Of a DNA stretch of 64,000 bases, positions 34,073-47,949 are shown in pieces (the first letter of the stretch is position 1; each line of letters begins with the position of its first letter). The notes under the pieces were generated by a model. That model saw only the letters and a program-made list of their open reading frames with translations. It was not told the origin of the DNA and ran no database searches. The translations under genes and the position numbers were made by a program. The stretch lies in the NCBI GenBank assembly GCA_026874595.1, contig CM049312.1, forward strand, positions 23,739,956-23,803,955. Reading direction: 5' to 3'. The stretch comes from Sipunculus nudus. Taxonomy: Eukaryota; Annelida; Sipuncula; Golfingiida; Sipunculidae.

Positions 34073-34934
34073 GGGTGGGCCATACTTAGCAGGGGTAATG
34101 ATGGCCAGGGTATAAATAACAAAGGTAAAAATGACCGTGCTATAAATATCAAAGGTTTTAAGTCGGACGTAATATATTGTGTATATGAACTGTGTAAAAC
34201 TTTTGTTGTTCTATTCAAATTATATTATTCCTTCAGGAATTGATAACCATATCTTTTTGTTGAGCTACTGTTATTTTTATCATTTCAGCTTGCTTTAAAA
34301 GTTTTACGGGAAAACATATTATTTCATTGTGGGTCATCATTATGATGGGATTCGTTTGCTCGGTTATAGGGCCGAATGAGAAAGTAGACATTCAAATTAA
34401 TTTCTTCATTGCATCTGTGTTGTCTTATATTTGTTACAGGATATCAAACAAAATCCACATATTTATCTGATATCCATCTTTGGTACATTTTTTTTATAAA
34501 CCACGGAAATGGAATAAGATAAATAAAGTTAACGATTTAGGTTTTTTAAGACTATTCATCATTTAGTAGGAATGGTAAGACACCTCTCGGTGAAAGCCTT
34601 GGTTCATTAAAAATGATATTTAAACCATAAGGTGGATTTTAGGATCATCTTGTTGAAAGAACGGCTGAAGTATTTACATGAAGAGTGAACTAAAATATAA
34701 AAGGTTTGGGGCTAGTGTGACCCTTAACTACGTTGAAAGGTTAATCCATAGGGTGTTTCCTGATATTTCAATAAATAAATGACTAAACAATAAACAAATG
34801 ATATAAGGATCGTGCAGAAAAGTATCGAATATACAATGTTTTTGAAAAAAATGTTAATTCAGATATACTGTTAAACCGATAAATCGTGAATTACGTGCGT
34901 TTTATTCTAGAACTGTGAATAATATCATCATTAC
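34073..34934 (+). other. 3' flank of copy C
   Basis: Collinear with 10954-11796 behind copy A (aggggtaatgat.gccagggtataaataacaaagg and onward). The AATAAA found in A is mutated to AACATA here. No gene. Confidence 0.6.
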
Positions 34935-35850
34935 AAGTCGTGTGGTACATGTCATAATGAATAATATTAAAAGGAACAATATTTGCATCTTTGGCATCAT
35001 TTAATAACATTTATTAATGGAAATCGGACTCAAGACGGACTGCTTGTAACACCGATCACATTTTCAAAATTAATTTGATGCATTATTAAAAAATGTCAAC
35101 CAGTCTACATCACAAAACTACCGATCAGGGTGAGCCTTTGATAAAATAATTACGTATGGATAGTACAAGTGGAAACGAATATAATTAATCATTTTCATTT
35201 AGAGCAAAATATATTGCCAGAAATGAAGTATATCAAGCGACATCCCTAGACCTTATCTGTATTAGCATTGGACCTTATGATCAGACCATTCGACAGTAGG
35301 CCATATTTACTTAGTTCCTTCTGGAAAACTTGTATTAGTTTAAGTGTCTTTTAACAGGATTCTGTTTCAATCTTGCTAAACAACTTTACAAATTTCTCAA
35401 ACACGAAGACCAGTGTGGAGTCAAAATTTCCCTTTTCATTTTCCCAAACTTATTATAACGCAAACACAGATGATGCAAGGTGTTCAAGAAGTATTGGGAG
35501 ATTTGTAAACGTACAATATAGATTCATTTTTTCAATAATTGGAAAGAAAAAGGGAAAAGATGGAAACGGATTAAAAATTTAATCTCAGCTTGTCGGTTTT
35601 AATTACTTCTTAGGATGTGTCCGCATTATCGAGAAGCAATCTGGACATTCTAGCACAGATAAGAGGTTTCTGGTGGGCACAGACAGCATAACCACAGTCC
35701 CTATGTACCGATTTATGTCTATTTAGATGATAAATACAAAAAAGTAAAAATAATCGGATTTCCTCCATGATCATTTCGGTTTGCTGTGTGACCAATAACC
35801 CTTTTTGACAACACCACCCATTCATTTACAACATCCGGCCTCACGGTGCA
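34935..35850 (+). repeat. Third copy of SLCO 5' flank + E1 start block
   Basis: Matches 11797-12719 and 12720-13640. It carries the 5' flank of copy E. Confidence 0.7.
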
Positions 35851-37483
35851 GTAACCCTGTCCGGACTCGACTAGTACAATAAGTTGGTACAAACAGCCTT
35901 TTCGATGGAAAATTCGATGAAAATCAAAGAAAAATTCCACTATCAGGTGACAGACTCTCAGGTGACACATTTTGTTCAGGGTTTCAAAACAGTCGCTCCA
36001 TCACCCCGAACAAAACATTTTGCACAAACCATATCGCAGCATCTGTCCCCATTTATATTGCACAGCTACCAAAGAGTACGAGCTTCAAGCACGTGAACCT
36101 GGGGAATAACATCTCTCTCACTACATAAGGAAATATGTGTTATAATCAGCAAAGTCAGCCTCTCAGGATGCTTCACAACAGGGTGCTTACAGTGTAAAAT
36201 ACATTAATTCACATTTTCCCCCTGGGTGGATACATATACGCCCTACCCGAGACACAAGAGGAACTGGAAAACGTACACAAGCGAGCTCTTCAATCCATAT
36301 CTTGTTTCCGAATGAAAGATCGTAACTCAAATCTTGAAGTCTCTGACTGTGATGGGCCAGCATCGAATCCGTATTCACCAGGCCCAGCTACGTCGGCAGC
36401 CTTTTGACCAAATGTCTGTTAAATAGAAGAAGTGCGTGTGACAAAATATACGCCAATCCAGATAATTCCAAGATCTATCCCAAGGAGGTTGAGGTAAGTG
36501 TCGGAGAACGAAGATAAAAGCGAGCCATGGTACAGCAATCAACTGCTTATTTGAATAAAGACGGCGACAAAGAATGATCAAATCATCATTATCTTATTCT
36601 TGAAGTCGTGTTTGATGAGCTTTTGTTTTTTATCAGATACCTATTTGCTTCGTAGCTGTTAATGTGACTTGTCTGTATTTATAAAAGACTTGAACGAATG
36701 CTTCGCTTGTTCCAGAATTCTTTGTGTTACGTGTAGCATAATTCTTTTGTGTTACGTGTAAGTCTTTTCCCTATTTAACTTATTAAGCCAAGCCAGCTTC
36801 ATAACATTTGGTGGTGTGATTTGTTAACGTTTGTCAAACCAACAATATTCTCTCCCTGCATTGTAGACTGTAAGTGTGACCTGTTGGTGTTTATTTCATA
36901 TCTGCCAACAAAACATATCCCCGTGTACTCGTGTACAATGCAGCTATGTTAATGCTGTGACATGTTGATGTTTATTTACAGATTGAATATATCCTCCGCT
37001 TGTTCCGTGGACTTCTGATGTGACCCATCGGCATTTCAGTCAGTTTTCGGTGCCTTACCGGTTGTGACAGTCATGTGGGTGGGAATCGGACAGGTTGAAC
37101 ATGCATCCGTGGAGGTACCGCTCGCCCTAGACTCTGTCAATCATAATGCAATATCTTATCCCCTAGAGCGTGGTCATGACGTTAGTGTCCATTGTGAGGG
37201 CCTTGATATATGTATTCAGGAATATCATCTTTTCATTAACTGTTCTCAGAGAATGAGATATTCGCAACATTTTTCGAAACTCGCCAAATCTTTGTTTCGG
37301 ACTATTATTTGAAGTGATATTAAAATACTTATGTGATTTCGTCATGCTTGAGAAAGAATCTGTAGATGAAACCGTCATGAAAGTATTCATTTATCATGAT
37401 AAATCTTGAATATTTTAGGGTTTCTCCAGCGGGACTGAAGTCTATGGCGATGGGACCGAACAGGTTTCTGTGCAACGAACTTG
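35360..37483 (+). pseudogene. SLCO/OATP copy E, internal-deletion remnant (E1, E6, E7)
   Basis: E1 residues (gcattatcgagaagcaatctggacattctagcacagat) lie at about 35620-35660, with a disrupted TM2-TM3 part to about 35860. E2-E5 are missing. E6 starts at about 36982 after TTTACAG; the CSVD codons are followed by a shortened Kazal segment that has lost the PVCG...YF..PC core, with stops. E7 at about 37420-37483 is open and keeps both splice borders (VSPAGLKSMAMGPNRFLCNE). No E8. The 3' flank (from about 38090) matches that of copy D. Confidence 0.75.
36190..36580 (+). pseudogene. Probable LINE reverse-transcriptase C-terminal remnant (copy 1)
   Basis: Interrupted reading ETQEELENVHKRALQSIS...MKDRNSNLEV resembles the thumb/C-terminal part of non-LTR reverse transcriptases (E.VQ.RAL..I...DR.SN.EVL). 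A homologous stretch at 47950-48330 keeps the same order with fewer breaks. Located in the former E5-E6 intron of copy E. Confidence 0.4.
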
Positions 37484-38089
37484 GTATGTGATTTCTTTCG
37501 TTTACGGCATACTCTTCAAACACCTCATATTTAATTGAACGCTGATATATTCTGATTTACAAAGTGGGTAAGCTCATATGACGCGATGACAATTGTTGTA
37601 TAGAAGCTCTTCCCATTGTTGTTTATGACAAATGGTATTGGTACTAGATGTCGGAGCGGTGTATACTGGCATATCTTATGTGCAACCTTCAGCAAATCAA
37701 TTTTATTTATCAACAATCTACGATACGCTGGTTCACCGCTGCCGTTCACCTTTTTACAAGATCTGGAATTTGAATCCTGTGATGTAGAGCCTTGATAATT
37801 AAAGAGCCTATTGCATATAGATGCAGCAAACAAATGACACTAGAAACGATTTTATAAAATCACACCGTGTTTCACAATTAAACATTTTGGTGCCTACCTT
37901 AAACCCAATATAATAAAGCATGGATTGAAGCAAATGTTGAAATGTTGCAGCTTTCTAACTAAATATCAGTGCCAATTATTGGTTCCATTAATGTAAATGA
38001 GATTATTGGTGGCGCCCGAAATGAAGATAACCTTGGAACAGTTTAGTTGTATTCTTATGTAAGACCATTATGCAATCCATAGAAACTTT

Positions 38090-38950
38090 GTAGAGCAGAA
38101 ATGTGTATCTTCATACCCTTTTAAGGGTATGTTTAGGAACGGCTACCTAATATAAAAGGCGGGGGTAAATGACCTAGATATACATAGACTGAATAAAAAA
38201 ATGTCTGAAGAAGTGTAAAATTAATAGATTTTATGTACATGATCTTCATTTAACTTTTAAATTTTCCTGTTTATATTCCTATTTATTCCACTTCCCTGAC
38301 ACTGTATTAGTTCCGCTTTGGAAATCATTAGAAATGAAACACTGACAATATTGCCTCTCCAGCTGTATGTTTGTGGACCTAGTAATAATCTCAGGTTGTT
38401 ACAAAGGTTGTACATGATTCATTTAACTTTTAAATTTTCCTGTTTATATTCCTATTTATTCCACTTCCCTGACACTGTATTAGTTCCGCTTTGGAAATCA
38501 TTAGAAATGAAACACTGACAATATTGCCTCTCCAGCTGTATGTTTGTGGACCTAGTAATAATCTCAGGTTGTTACAAAGGATATAATAGAAAATGGAGTA
38601 TATCTCATAGATCTAACAATATTTTAAAAACCAAAAAAACAAAATATCCACCAAAATATGAAATAAGCACAGGCCGATTCCCATTAAAATCTAACCTTGG
38701 CCTGATGACCCCTAGAAAAAAAACATGAGGGCATTTACCATGGACAGCCAGATGTCAGAGAAAGAATACGACTCTTAAAAAAATTAATAACACAGTTTAT
38801 TTGTTATTGCCACTCAATGATTATAGGATTTAAATGAGTGTTATTATTCACGAGCGTTATGACTTGACATTGACAAGTGAGAATCCCTCCACAAGCCGTG
38901 TAAGGCTTTCCAATGCAGTGAAAACTGTGTTATAAGACTGACTAAAAGTC
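38090..38950 (+). repeat. 3' flank of copy E, paralogous to the copy D 3' flank
   Basis: ggcgggggt.aa at about 38159 and gaa..cagattttatgtacatgatct match 52320-52400. Further on, ggttcccattaaaat-type sequence and catttaccatggacagcc.ga match 54550-54640. Noncoding. Confidence 0.6.
38245..38590 (+). repeat. Near-perfect tandem duplication, period about 173 bp
   Basis: ttcatttaacttttaaattttcctg ... ctcaggttgttacaaagg occurs at 38245 to about 38407 and again at 38418-38580 with essentially no differences. Contains no ORF. Only one copy of related sequence exists in the copy D flank. Very recent. Confidence 0.85.
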
Positions 38951-40780
38951 TTATTAATAAGGATAAATATAACTCGAACACCTAGTGAGTTAGAGAGTTA
39001 ATTGGTAAAATTTGAAACATAAAAACACACACTCTCTAGTGAATCTATTTCTTTCCATAGAACTGTGATATGCCAGCATACCATCGACTAAGTTCTAAAA
39101 TAAACACAAACGTAAAATTCACGCTATCCGGAATCTACCCGTATGGTTGCCACTCGAGAAACCATCACCTGTTTGGAACTTCTGGCCAACAGCACCGCAA
39201 TGTTACACGAACTGTCGTTGCGATAAGCAAAGACGTTTATTCTGCAAATAAACATGATTGTGTTACATCATCATCATGGAGCAAGCGAATGATACGTCCT
39301 AGGTAAAAGTGTAGAATAAGTCATTTTTGAAAACTACAACAGGTCTCCTTAACATTACAAAACAGGTACATTCTATAAATGACTCCGGCAGCCACACCAA
39401 TAATCTTTCGAAGAAACATATGTTACGTTTCTTTGTGGAGTTTATTGTCAGTCATCTGGTCCGCAGTTCATGTAAGGCTTCGGAAGATTGTCTGCGACCC
39501 AAGTTTCAGAGTCTGAAATAGTGAGTAAAATCTTGTTTCAGTAGTCACTGATGGTAATGTTCTTTAGCGTTTTAACGCCCGTCTTCAATCCATGCAAACA
39601 CTTGCTGGCAGAAGCCTCGCCAGTGGTTATTCTCTGACACACACCATCAGCTGCTTAGATTTAAATTGACAATAACATGATTGCTTTGATCATGGCGTTT
39701 GTAGCGATTCCTTGGTCGACCATGCTGTCTTTTTGGACACGCGAATTCTCGATATCGCAGGAGTCTTTACGTGAGGTCATCTACCGAAGGATGGTCTCCT
39801 TTTATTTGCCTTGTTGAATAAAGATCAAAGTCTTACAAGTAAGAGATAGGTTCGACCCAACAGTTTTAAAATATGGTTGGAAGAGGTAACCTATAGAAAT
39901 TGGGGCGTCCATCCATCCAAAGACGAGAGAGGGTTGAACAATTCATTATGTTTATAGCTTTGCCTCAGTCAAACGTTGTGCGGGATATGCATCCTGTTGG
40001 AAGCCTCCTGAGAGATATACTTGGTTTCATTAGCCACCTTAGGTATTTTTATTGGTGACTGTCTCATCAACAAAAGTTAGAACGAGACTAAGTGTAAATG
40101 GATTTATAAGATGGTAATTATTCAAGGTAGCATTGGTGTGGTATGGCGATTTGGTGTCCAGGACAATGTCGCGGAGTAAAATTCGATACGTTTGTAATTA
40201 TTATTTAGTTTGTCACCTGGGTAACTTATTACAAGAAGCAACTACGCACTGCCGTAATGCTGTCCGCGCCCACAAGAAACCTTGTACGTATTCTTGCTTG
40301 ACAGCTTCTACAGTATGCTTATACTTCCTTTTAAGGACGTGGGACCTACGATCATAAGACACCACAGGACCGACATCCTGAATGTAAAAAAATTAAAATA
40401 AAAAAAAATAATCTGTTTTCATCTTTTCCTTTTTTTCTTTCCAATTAGTGAAGTATGCAGATACTTGATGAGGACAGAATTCGGAATACTCTGATTCCAT
40501 GCATCAGTTCAGAACATTCTAGCTAAAACAAAACCTTGACCCTAGCCTGGATGGATGTTTCATCTAGTAGATGTAAAAAAAAACAGGATTATTTGTCAAC
40601 ATAATCAGAAACCCGATCTTTTACTATGATATGTAGAAGTAAAACCCCGTACAAATATGCCATAACTGTGTCTGTAATATTTCTGAAGAAAGGTCCTGCA
40701 TTAATCCAGGTAGCAAATAGTTATTTTTGCAAGGATCAAAGGAGATATTCTGTTAATTTTGGAAAAAAGAAAAGGTAGGA
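38951..40780 (+). other. Intergenic, no recognised gene
   Basis: Short open frames (39070-39306, 39327-39521, 40133-40357) have no recognisable domain, splice context or paralogous support. A short match links about 39998 to 15340. Confidence 0.4.
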
Positions 40781-40784
40781 ACGA

Positions 40785-43639
40785 AGGAAAATATAATGGT
40801 TAAATACAAGCGGAATCACATCAGTTAAAAAGTGTGTTGCGTTGAATTTTATTTTATAAATATATGCAAGCCTAGATATTACTTGAATTACTTATACATT
40901 CAAATATTTATAAACATTTATGACAATGCGTTTGTATAACAAAATAATTTTTTTCTTCTCAATTCCAATACTTAGAACTGTCAACAAAATCAAACAAAAT
41001 AACTCTGAAAGCTTTTGACGCGTTAAATTGTAATATAGCATGATTGTCCCCTGAGACCTGTCTAGTGCTGGTGACCATTTCACAGGTTCGAAAAGGTCAT
41101 ATTTCTGGTGGAGCGTGTCAGGTGTAAGGGTGACAGAGAGTAAGAAGGGCGAAATTTAATTATATAATAGGTTAAAATAACAAGTACATGTCAGTTAACA
41201 ATATGTCAACTGTAAAAGAAAATAAAAAAATCTTGCAACGATTTGATCCATGTTGGAATTTGTAATAATAATCCAGAACGCTTTAAAGATAAAACTTAAA
41301 TGATGATCAAAATCATATATGTTTTCCAAGCGTAATATATATCAGGTACTCCAATAAATGCCTTCGGTGATTGACCACGAACTATCTGGATACTAAGGAG
41401 AAATGTTTTAGGTTTGACTATTATTATATCATAACCTTTTAACTGACGGCTGGATGACCACGGATGGACAGTCAGCAGGAAGGATGGCGGATAATGATCC
41501 TTCCCTACAGTTTAAAATGACTAAAAATCAACTGAACTGATAAAAAAAGCCAACGCTCAAGAATAGCACTGCTCACCGCAGTCTGATACTGAAATTGCCA
41601 ATTCATTTTATTGGGACGTAATCAAGCAGAAACTGAATTTTATCTGAATGTTATGTAATGTCACCGAAGTGATGTAAATTATGGTGTCAGGGCTGTGCTT
41701 GATGATGCAACCATAGAAGTATATGCAGAACTAACCTCAACGGGAACTAGTGGGAGTTTAATTACAATGTTTCATTATACTTATACTCGAATTACACATT
41801 AGACAACATATAATTTATCATATTATGATAATCAATATATAACATAATTTGGTGTTGTTCTTTGCTAAAACATTTAATATTAACATTATATATACACGGT
41901 AAGAGTAAATTTATAATTTGTAACACCTGCTCACGACTTCTCCCAAAAAAGTGAGCCTTTATCCAAATAATTAGGAATACTCATATTGGTTCATCAAAAC
42001 TAAGCAAACTTGCTTAACTTTCTTAAAATTCTGACCTATGAAGTAAATTGAGTAATATAGGATTCAATCCAAGTTTCGCTCCTTAAAAAGATTCAGAGTG
42101 GAAGAACATATAAAAATTCGCACTCAAAATATCTATGAAGAGACATAGATATGTACAAACCTGTAATGGGTAAAAATAAGTCAATTAAAGTACTTTAGAC
42201 CATTTCTTAACTAGAATTGTGGTGTTTCGAACAACCCCCGCAAATAATATACTGGTTAACCTTACTACATGACTGCAGATACTCTGATTGATCACAAGCA
42301 TGTTTCCTACGGTTCACTTGATTAACAGTCAAGTTGTGTGAGGAATCAACCAATGGAATTAAATCTTTAATTTTCACATTATATGCATTTTTGTCTTAAT
42401 TCCTTATTCCTGTTAGGATTGCTATGATCTGCGGTGTCGTAGCAGCAGGATAAATTCCTTCTGAAATGTAGTTTCTGTATGTCTTCTGATATGGTTGAAG
42501 GGAGTCCAACCAGTCCAGTATAGGACCGAATGGCGAATAAGGCGTGTATTCACAACTAGCCAAAGGCCAAATCAACACCGTATATGTATATTTTAAGCCG
42601 CTTATTTCTCTCAGCTGTACAAAGGTAAGTTTTCTTATTCACAAGACAACCAGGCATGAATAAAACTACCAATGGAACTGTTTTCATTTATAAGGAAATA
42701 CACTTTCCAAATATCCTAATAATCTTATACATATCTAAATGTATCTAGTATCTTCCTTCGATGTATTCATATATCTTGTTTTGTTAGTTTGTACTGGTAT
42801 TTTATATACTCGAAATGATGATCCATGGTAGTTTTTCAGACCGATTGCAGACATATTTATGGTATCTCTGCATTTAATTTCACTTTATGATAACTCATGA
42901 ACTGTTCGGTTTTTTATTATTTTTGCTGAAAATTTCAACCTTTTAACATTCCCTAAATGTGTTATGTATCCAGTCAAAATCTGGGACAAATGAGGATAGA
43001 CATTCTAAATATTTCACATGTACTCATTGTTTCCACTTGAGTACCGTCGGACCATAATGATGATTCAATTTTACTTAAAATTAAAATGGTATATCCTGGA
43101 CTGTGTGTTGTAACATTTCGTGAATTTTCAATATTTCATAAAGTGCTTCAGATAAGAGCATCTTTATTATTGACGATCAAAGTCCCGACAAGCTGGTTGA
43201 CACCGATCAAACGAGGTCTGCATTTAAATATTTCGTTCCCATTAATTCACAAACTTCATATAAAGGTAAGCATTTGATGGATTATTAAGAAACAATTACT
43301 TATGCTTACTCCAGGTGGGAATTCATACAATTAACCATCTTCATATTTATAATAACACACACGCAACATAATTATTCCTTTAGCAAAATAGGAAAAGCCA
43401 TCAAATATCCCAAGCGACATGCCGAAACCATGCCAGACAAGCATCAGATATCAACGATAAAAAACATCCAATGGTAAGCTCTGTTCCGTTATTATTTTGT
43501 TCTGGCAAGATTGGTATCTCCTTATCCCCTTGATTTAATTTGACAATTTCAACTCCATGTGTTGTATTAAGGTGAAAATCGGATGTTCTTGCAAAGGTTA
43601 ATATTGATTACGATTGTATCACTGTGTTTTCTGCTACAG
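40785..43639 (+). other. 5' flank of copy D
   Basis: Two matched portions: 40785-41130 to upstream of B2 (17330-17725), and 41220-43639 to upstream of C (24900-26244), with about 1 kb extra sequence in D around 41500-42150. No gene seen. Confidence 0.5.
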
Positions 43640-46439
43640 TTTTCCTACAATGCTAACACAGATAATGCAAGCTGCTTATGAAGCTGTCATCGACGGAATG
43701 TGGGTCTCCAGACGTCCCTTATAGGAATGAAATTGGAAAAAGATCGGAAGGGATAAAATTGTTCACTTTTTACATGTGGCCCTCTGTTTCTGATGATCGC
43801 TGGACACTCATACTAAAAGGTACTGTCCGTATGTTATAAAAACAATATGGGCTGTCAAGCACTGACAAGGGATTTTTTTGTTGGCGCGGACAGCATAACC
43901 ACTATGCATATGTTACTGATGTATGTCTATTTAGGTGATAAATTCAACAAAGCAAAAATTGTTAAATTTTCCGCCGTGATCTTGTCAGTCAGCTGTGTGA
44001 CCCATGCCTTTCCTTATTTCATTTACAACTACCGACCTCACGGCGCAGTTAACATCTCCGGAATGAATTACAGCACTCTCAGTGGGTCGGCATTTGTCAG
44101 AAAAACAAAGATGTGATGTCCAGGTAGATCACAAGAAACGATACATGGGGCGTGAAGTTAGCATCTGACGTCATCCCAGGAGTTTGTTATATTTGCAATA
44201 TCCAGGATCCTTTACGGTTCCGTGGATTCAACTTTCTTCCCACATGGACATGCATACCTCTGTGACAGTCTCGGAAAGACTCAAGCATCAACATATATAG
44301 GTTTTAATTCAAATATTATAAAGAACTGTTATACATTATAAAGAAATGACATTATATAACATCATAAAGAATTGAATAAGCATATTGTACTGTATTCTGA
44401 CAGGGATCCTACTTCGATGGTCCCTCCGGGATCATTTGTTGGACATATTTCTTATGGTATAACTGCTTCGATGCCGATTGATTTCAGAGGTAAGAACTTC
44501 AGAGTAAGCTGGTTTTTATCGAATCACTTTATTTCCAAGGGTTACAACCATATTGAAATCCAATAATCCTTATCCACATACTACGTGAAGAGACAGATGC
44601 ATTTAAATATTTATTAAACACAGATTTTAAATTACTTTTTAAAACGAACGCCTATAACGTAAAAACCAGCTGTAATACTCGGTCAATTTGTACCGTCTGG
44701 TACATTATGATGCCTTAAAATTTTTCACTGTACATTTACATCTGTATTTACTGCATGATAACCATGAACTACTTTTCCTTAAAAAGATGTCTCGTATTTC
44801 GAGATTATTAGTTAACTATCGTTATCCCCGTCCACAATTCCATGGAAATATATCTGGCATTTTCAGAAAATCAACCATCACTATTAGCAAGACATATTGC
44901 CGATATTTCCAGATTATTCCCTGCCACCGTCGGAGCCACGTTTCCTTGTACCTTGGTGGTTGAGCTTCCTGGTACTGGCCGCAGGATTCCTTGTATTTTC
45001 CTTGCCGATATTTTTACTTCCGCCAATTTTGGTGAAAAATAGAAGATCACAAACGGAAAATCATACGAGAGTAAAGAAATGTATTTGTCATCCGAAAGGT
45101 AAAAGTTTCAGTTTTGTTATATAGAGTGTACTTTTTCAATTTCTTTTGCACACGTTCGTAAGCGTCGACACCATTTTGGTCCGACAAAGTGCATATTAAT
45201 TTGTTTGGTTACTTATGATAGCTCCTTGTTTATTTTTCCTTTATAACATATTAAATAAGAGGCGAGTTCCCAATTTTTTTTGGAGGTAGCTAGGGTTATA
45301 TTGCACTGGCCAATGTATTACCATAAATCACACTGTCTCTCTACAAAGAGTAGCTAGTGATAAACAAAGTCAGCGGGGAGTAGACTGACACTTCCAAGGT
45401 CACTTTTATATAAACATCCCTGTTTCCTTTGCAGATATAGCTGGCAGAATATGAAAACTGGTGTCCAGGCAAGTTTACCTCATTTTTGTGATCGTCTACT
45501 GGTTACTTGTACCCGCTAGCACAGATTGTTTTTGAGCTTAAATCGCTACATGAAGTCCATTTACGAGTACAAGTGTATAAAGCAAATGTGATCAAAAGCA
45601 GCATAGCCTGCAATTCTTAATCTTATGAATAAGACAGAAAGTAATGGATGATAGGTCATGTATAAATAACGTTGTCCCATTATAATAGCATACTAACTTC
45701 CAACCTAGTGGGATAATACAATACAGAAAATTTCTACCCAAAATGTCAGAAATCTAGCCAGTACTGTGATAATACCTAAACATTAACCGAACACTTTGCA
45801 ACTAAGAGAAGGGACGCAAAATATATAAATGAAACATAAAATAACGTGTCAAAACTCATTCTGAGGAGTTAACCATTATTATAAGATTTATGAAACAGAT
45901 TTCTTTTACTGTAAAATTGCAAAAAATCACACTTTCGTCCCCCAAAAATGCCACCATGATCTAATTTTTTGTGTGTAAAAAATGGTTTCACCAAGAACTG
46001 TACGCACATGACGTTTCGTTTCTTGACTAATTGATCCATTTTTGTCTGCTACGACAAGACGGTTAAAAGACGTAATTCTCTTATACATATATAAGGGTAT
46101 AAAGGAATTTGTCTTAATAGTGTGTAATAATAAAAACTGTCTTGAAACACAGTCCAAAGTACCAAAGGATTTTTTTTTTAAATTTGTTTACAATGTTTTT
46201 CAACAAACACCTAACGTTTTTGTAACTGTATGTCTACAGAAGCCACGACCTCTTTATATAGACTGATAATACCAATCATTGGAGGATATATGATCACAAG
46301 ACACCAGATGAGCACTTCGAGTATCGTTCGTATGATCTTCATTCTTGCAGTTATATACGGCTGTGATTGGCGTGCTGATGTCCTTTAACGGCGAGCAGGT
46401 GGCTCTCGGAGGAGCTACGTACATCCACGGGGAAAACAG

Positions 46440-47900
46440 GCCAGTTTTTCTATTAATAAAGTGCTTGATTCCTCAGGGCTGGGTGAAAGCACAAACACTG
46501 TTTGAAGGTACACGAGGGTGTTTATACGGGATGTGTAGCTTTTTAACTTCGTCAAAACATCGGCAGATTATAATGTAAAAACATTCTGTAATAATTTATC
46601 GAAAAGGAACTTACCGCAGTAAATGTACTACAGGAGTAGTGTATTTTTATAGGGGTAATTACTCCATGATGGTAGATGGATGAAATCCCTGAAACGTGCT
46701 TTCCCCGCACATTAATTTCATATGGTGGGGGGGGGGGGGGGGGGGTAGGGGGTCTCCTGTTCGTCAATAAGATTTCTGAATTTTATGAAATGTCAGTGCA
46801 ATGTTCAGTGCGAAAGCAGGATAAAAACAAAGTCGCAGAGAAATACTGTTTGGTATTCATGGAGTAGGTACGGTCAATGACTATGGTCAGCTAGGTCCTC
46901 CTCAGTAATGAGCGTAACACAGTATCACCAACATCTTCTTAAGGATGAATACAATACCACCTGGATGTAAAATGATCAACCACTGGCACACTTTTCACTT
47001 TATCAAAGTATGCCCACCTGACACCTGTCAACATGATCCGTGCAATGAAAATTGCTGAGTTCTTGACAAGCCATTAGGTGTAATGAATTTAAAGATCGTA
47101 CGCCACGCAAAAACCGACCAGAAACTGTCAGTGCTTCCTTAACATAGCAGAATGATAGACATGTTACACCTGGCTCAGCTATATATCATGTAAGAAGAAT
47201 AATTACATATCATCATACACGATCACCATCTGTGCGACCGCTAAGAAAGTGTTTGGTCCTAAAACAAGAACATATCTAAACTGGTTTGACTGAAACAGGG
47301 AGACGGTACAAGCAGACTCATGATCAGCCTTCACGGGAAAAAAAACACATATATCCAGTGAATTTTACTTCATAACTTAACCACGAGACATGTAGGAGCA
47401 GGACAAGCCTTAGGAAGTCCAAGGTAATTTTGGCCATGATGAAACTTTTAATATGGATAACAAACTCTGATCAAAGACCTCACGGAGCCAATGCAACGCT
47501 TGACATGTCAACAGACTGCTCTACTGATCCTTGTCGGAGGTTACATCTCTGAACAAGGTATTCAAACAACCAGTGTGGGAAGAGCTTGACGTGCCACTTA
47601 CCATCGCGGATCCCAGAAACGTCAACTTTCTGACAACACCGAGAACACCGCGAAAGGATTGCACACTTTTTAGAAGTACAAGGCAGCAGGTACGAACCGC
47701 CATGGGACGTATAATCATGTCGAGACAAGCATCAGAGAATAGGAAAAAAAAAGTCGCGCCACTTCCTTGATATCTTGAGTGTACCCTGCACAAGCAAGCA
47801 CGGAAACTTGCCTGGGCATCTTAATGCTCTCCATTGGGGGAAAGATCCCTTTTTCGTGTAAACAGCTCATTGTTATCTCCTAGCAGAATTTCCCAAACTT
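46440..47900 (+). other. Copy D intron E5-E6
   Basis: Holds the 19-base G-run at 46727-46745. A GC-richer stretch at 47400-47800 has overlapping short open frames on both strands that I cannot assign. Confidence 0.4.
46727..46745 (+). repeat. Poly-G tract in copy D intron E5-E6
   Basis: 19 G, then TAGGGGGTCTCC. The TCTCCTG that follows is also found after the copy A tract. Confidence 0.8.
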
Positions 47901-47949
47901 AGCCGAGACAACACGTGACTGTAGACCAGGGTGAAAGTGTAAAACACAA

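Noticed and set aside
39070..40357. Candidate small genes in the gap between copies E and D.
   Set aside because: Short, without domains, without conserved counterparts in the other intergenic regions.
47480..47793. Three overlapping open frames on both strands near 47.5-47.8 kb.
   Set aside because: They overlap mutually, have no motif, and have no match in the paralogous intron copies.
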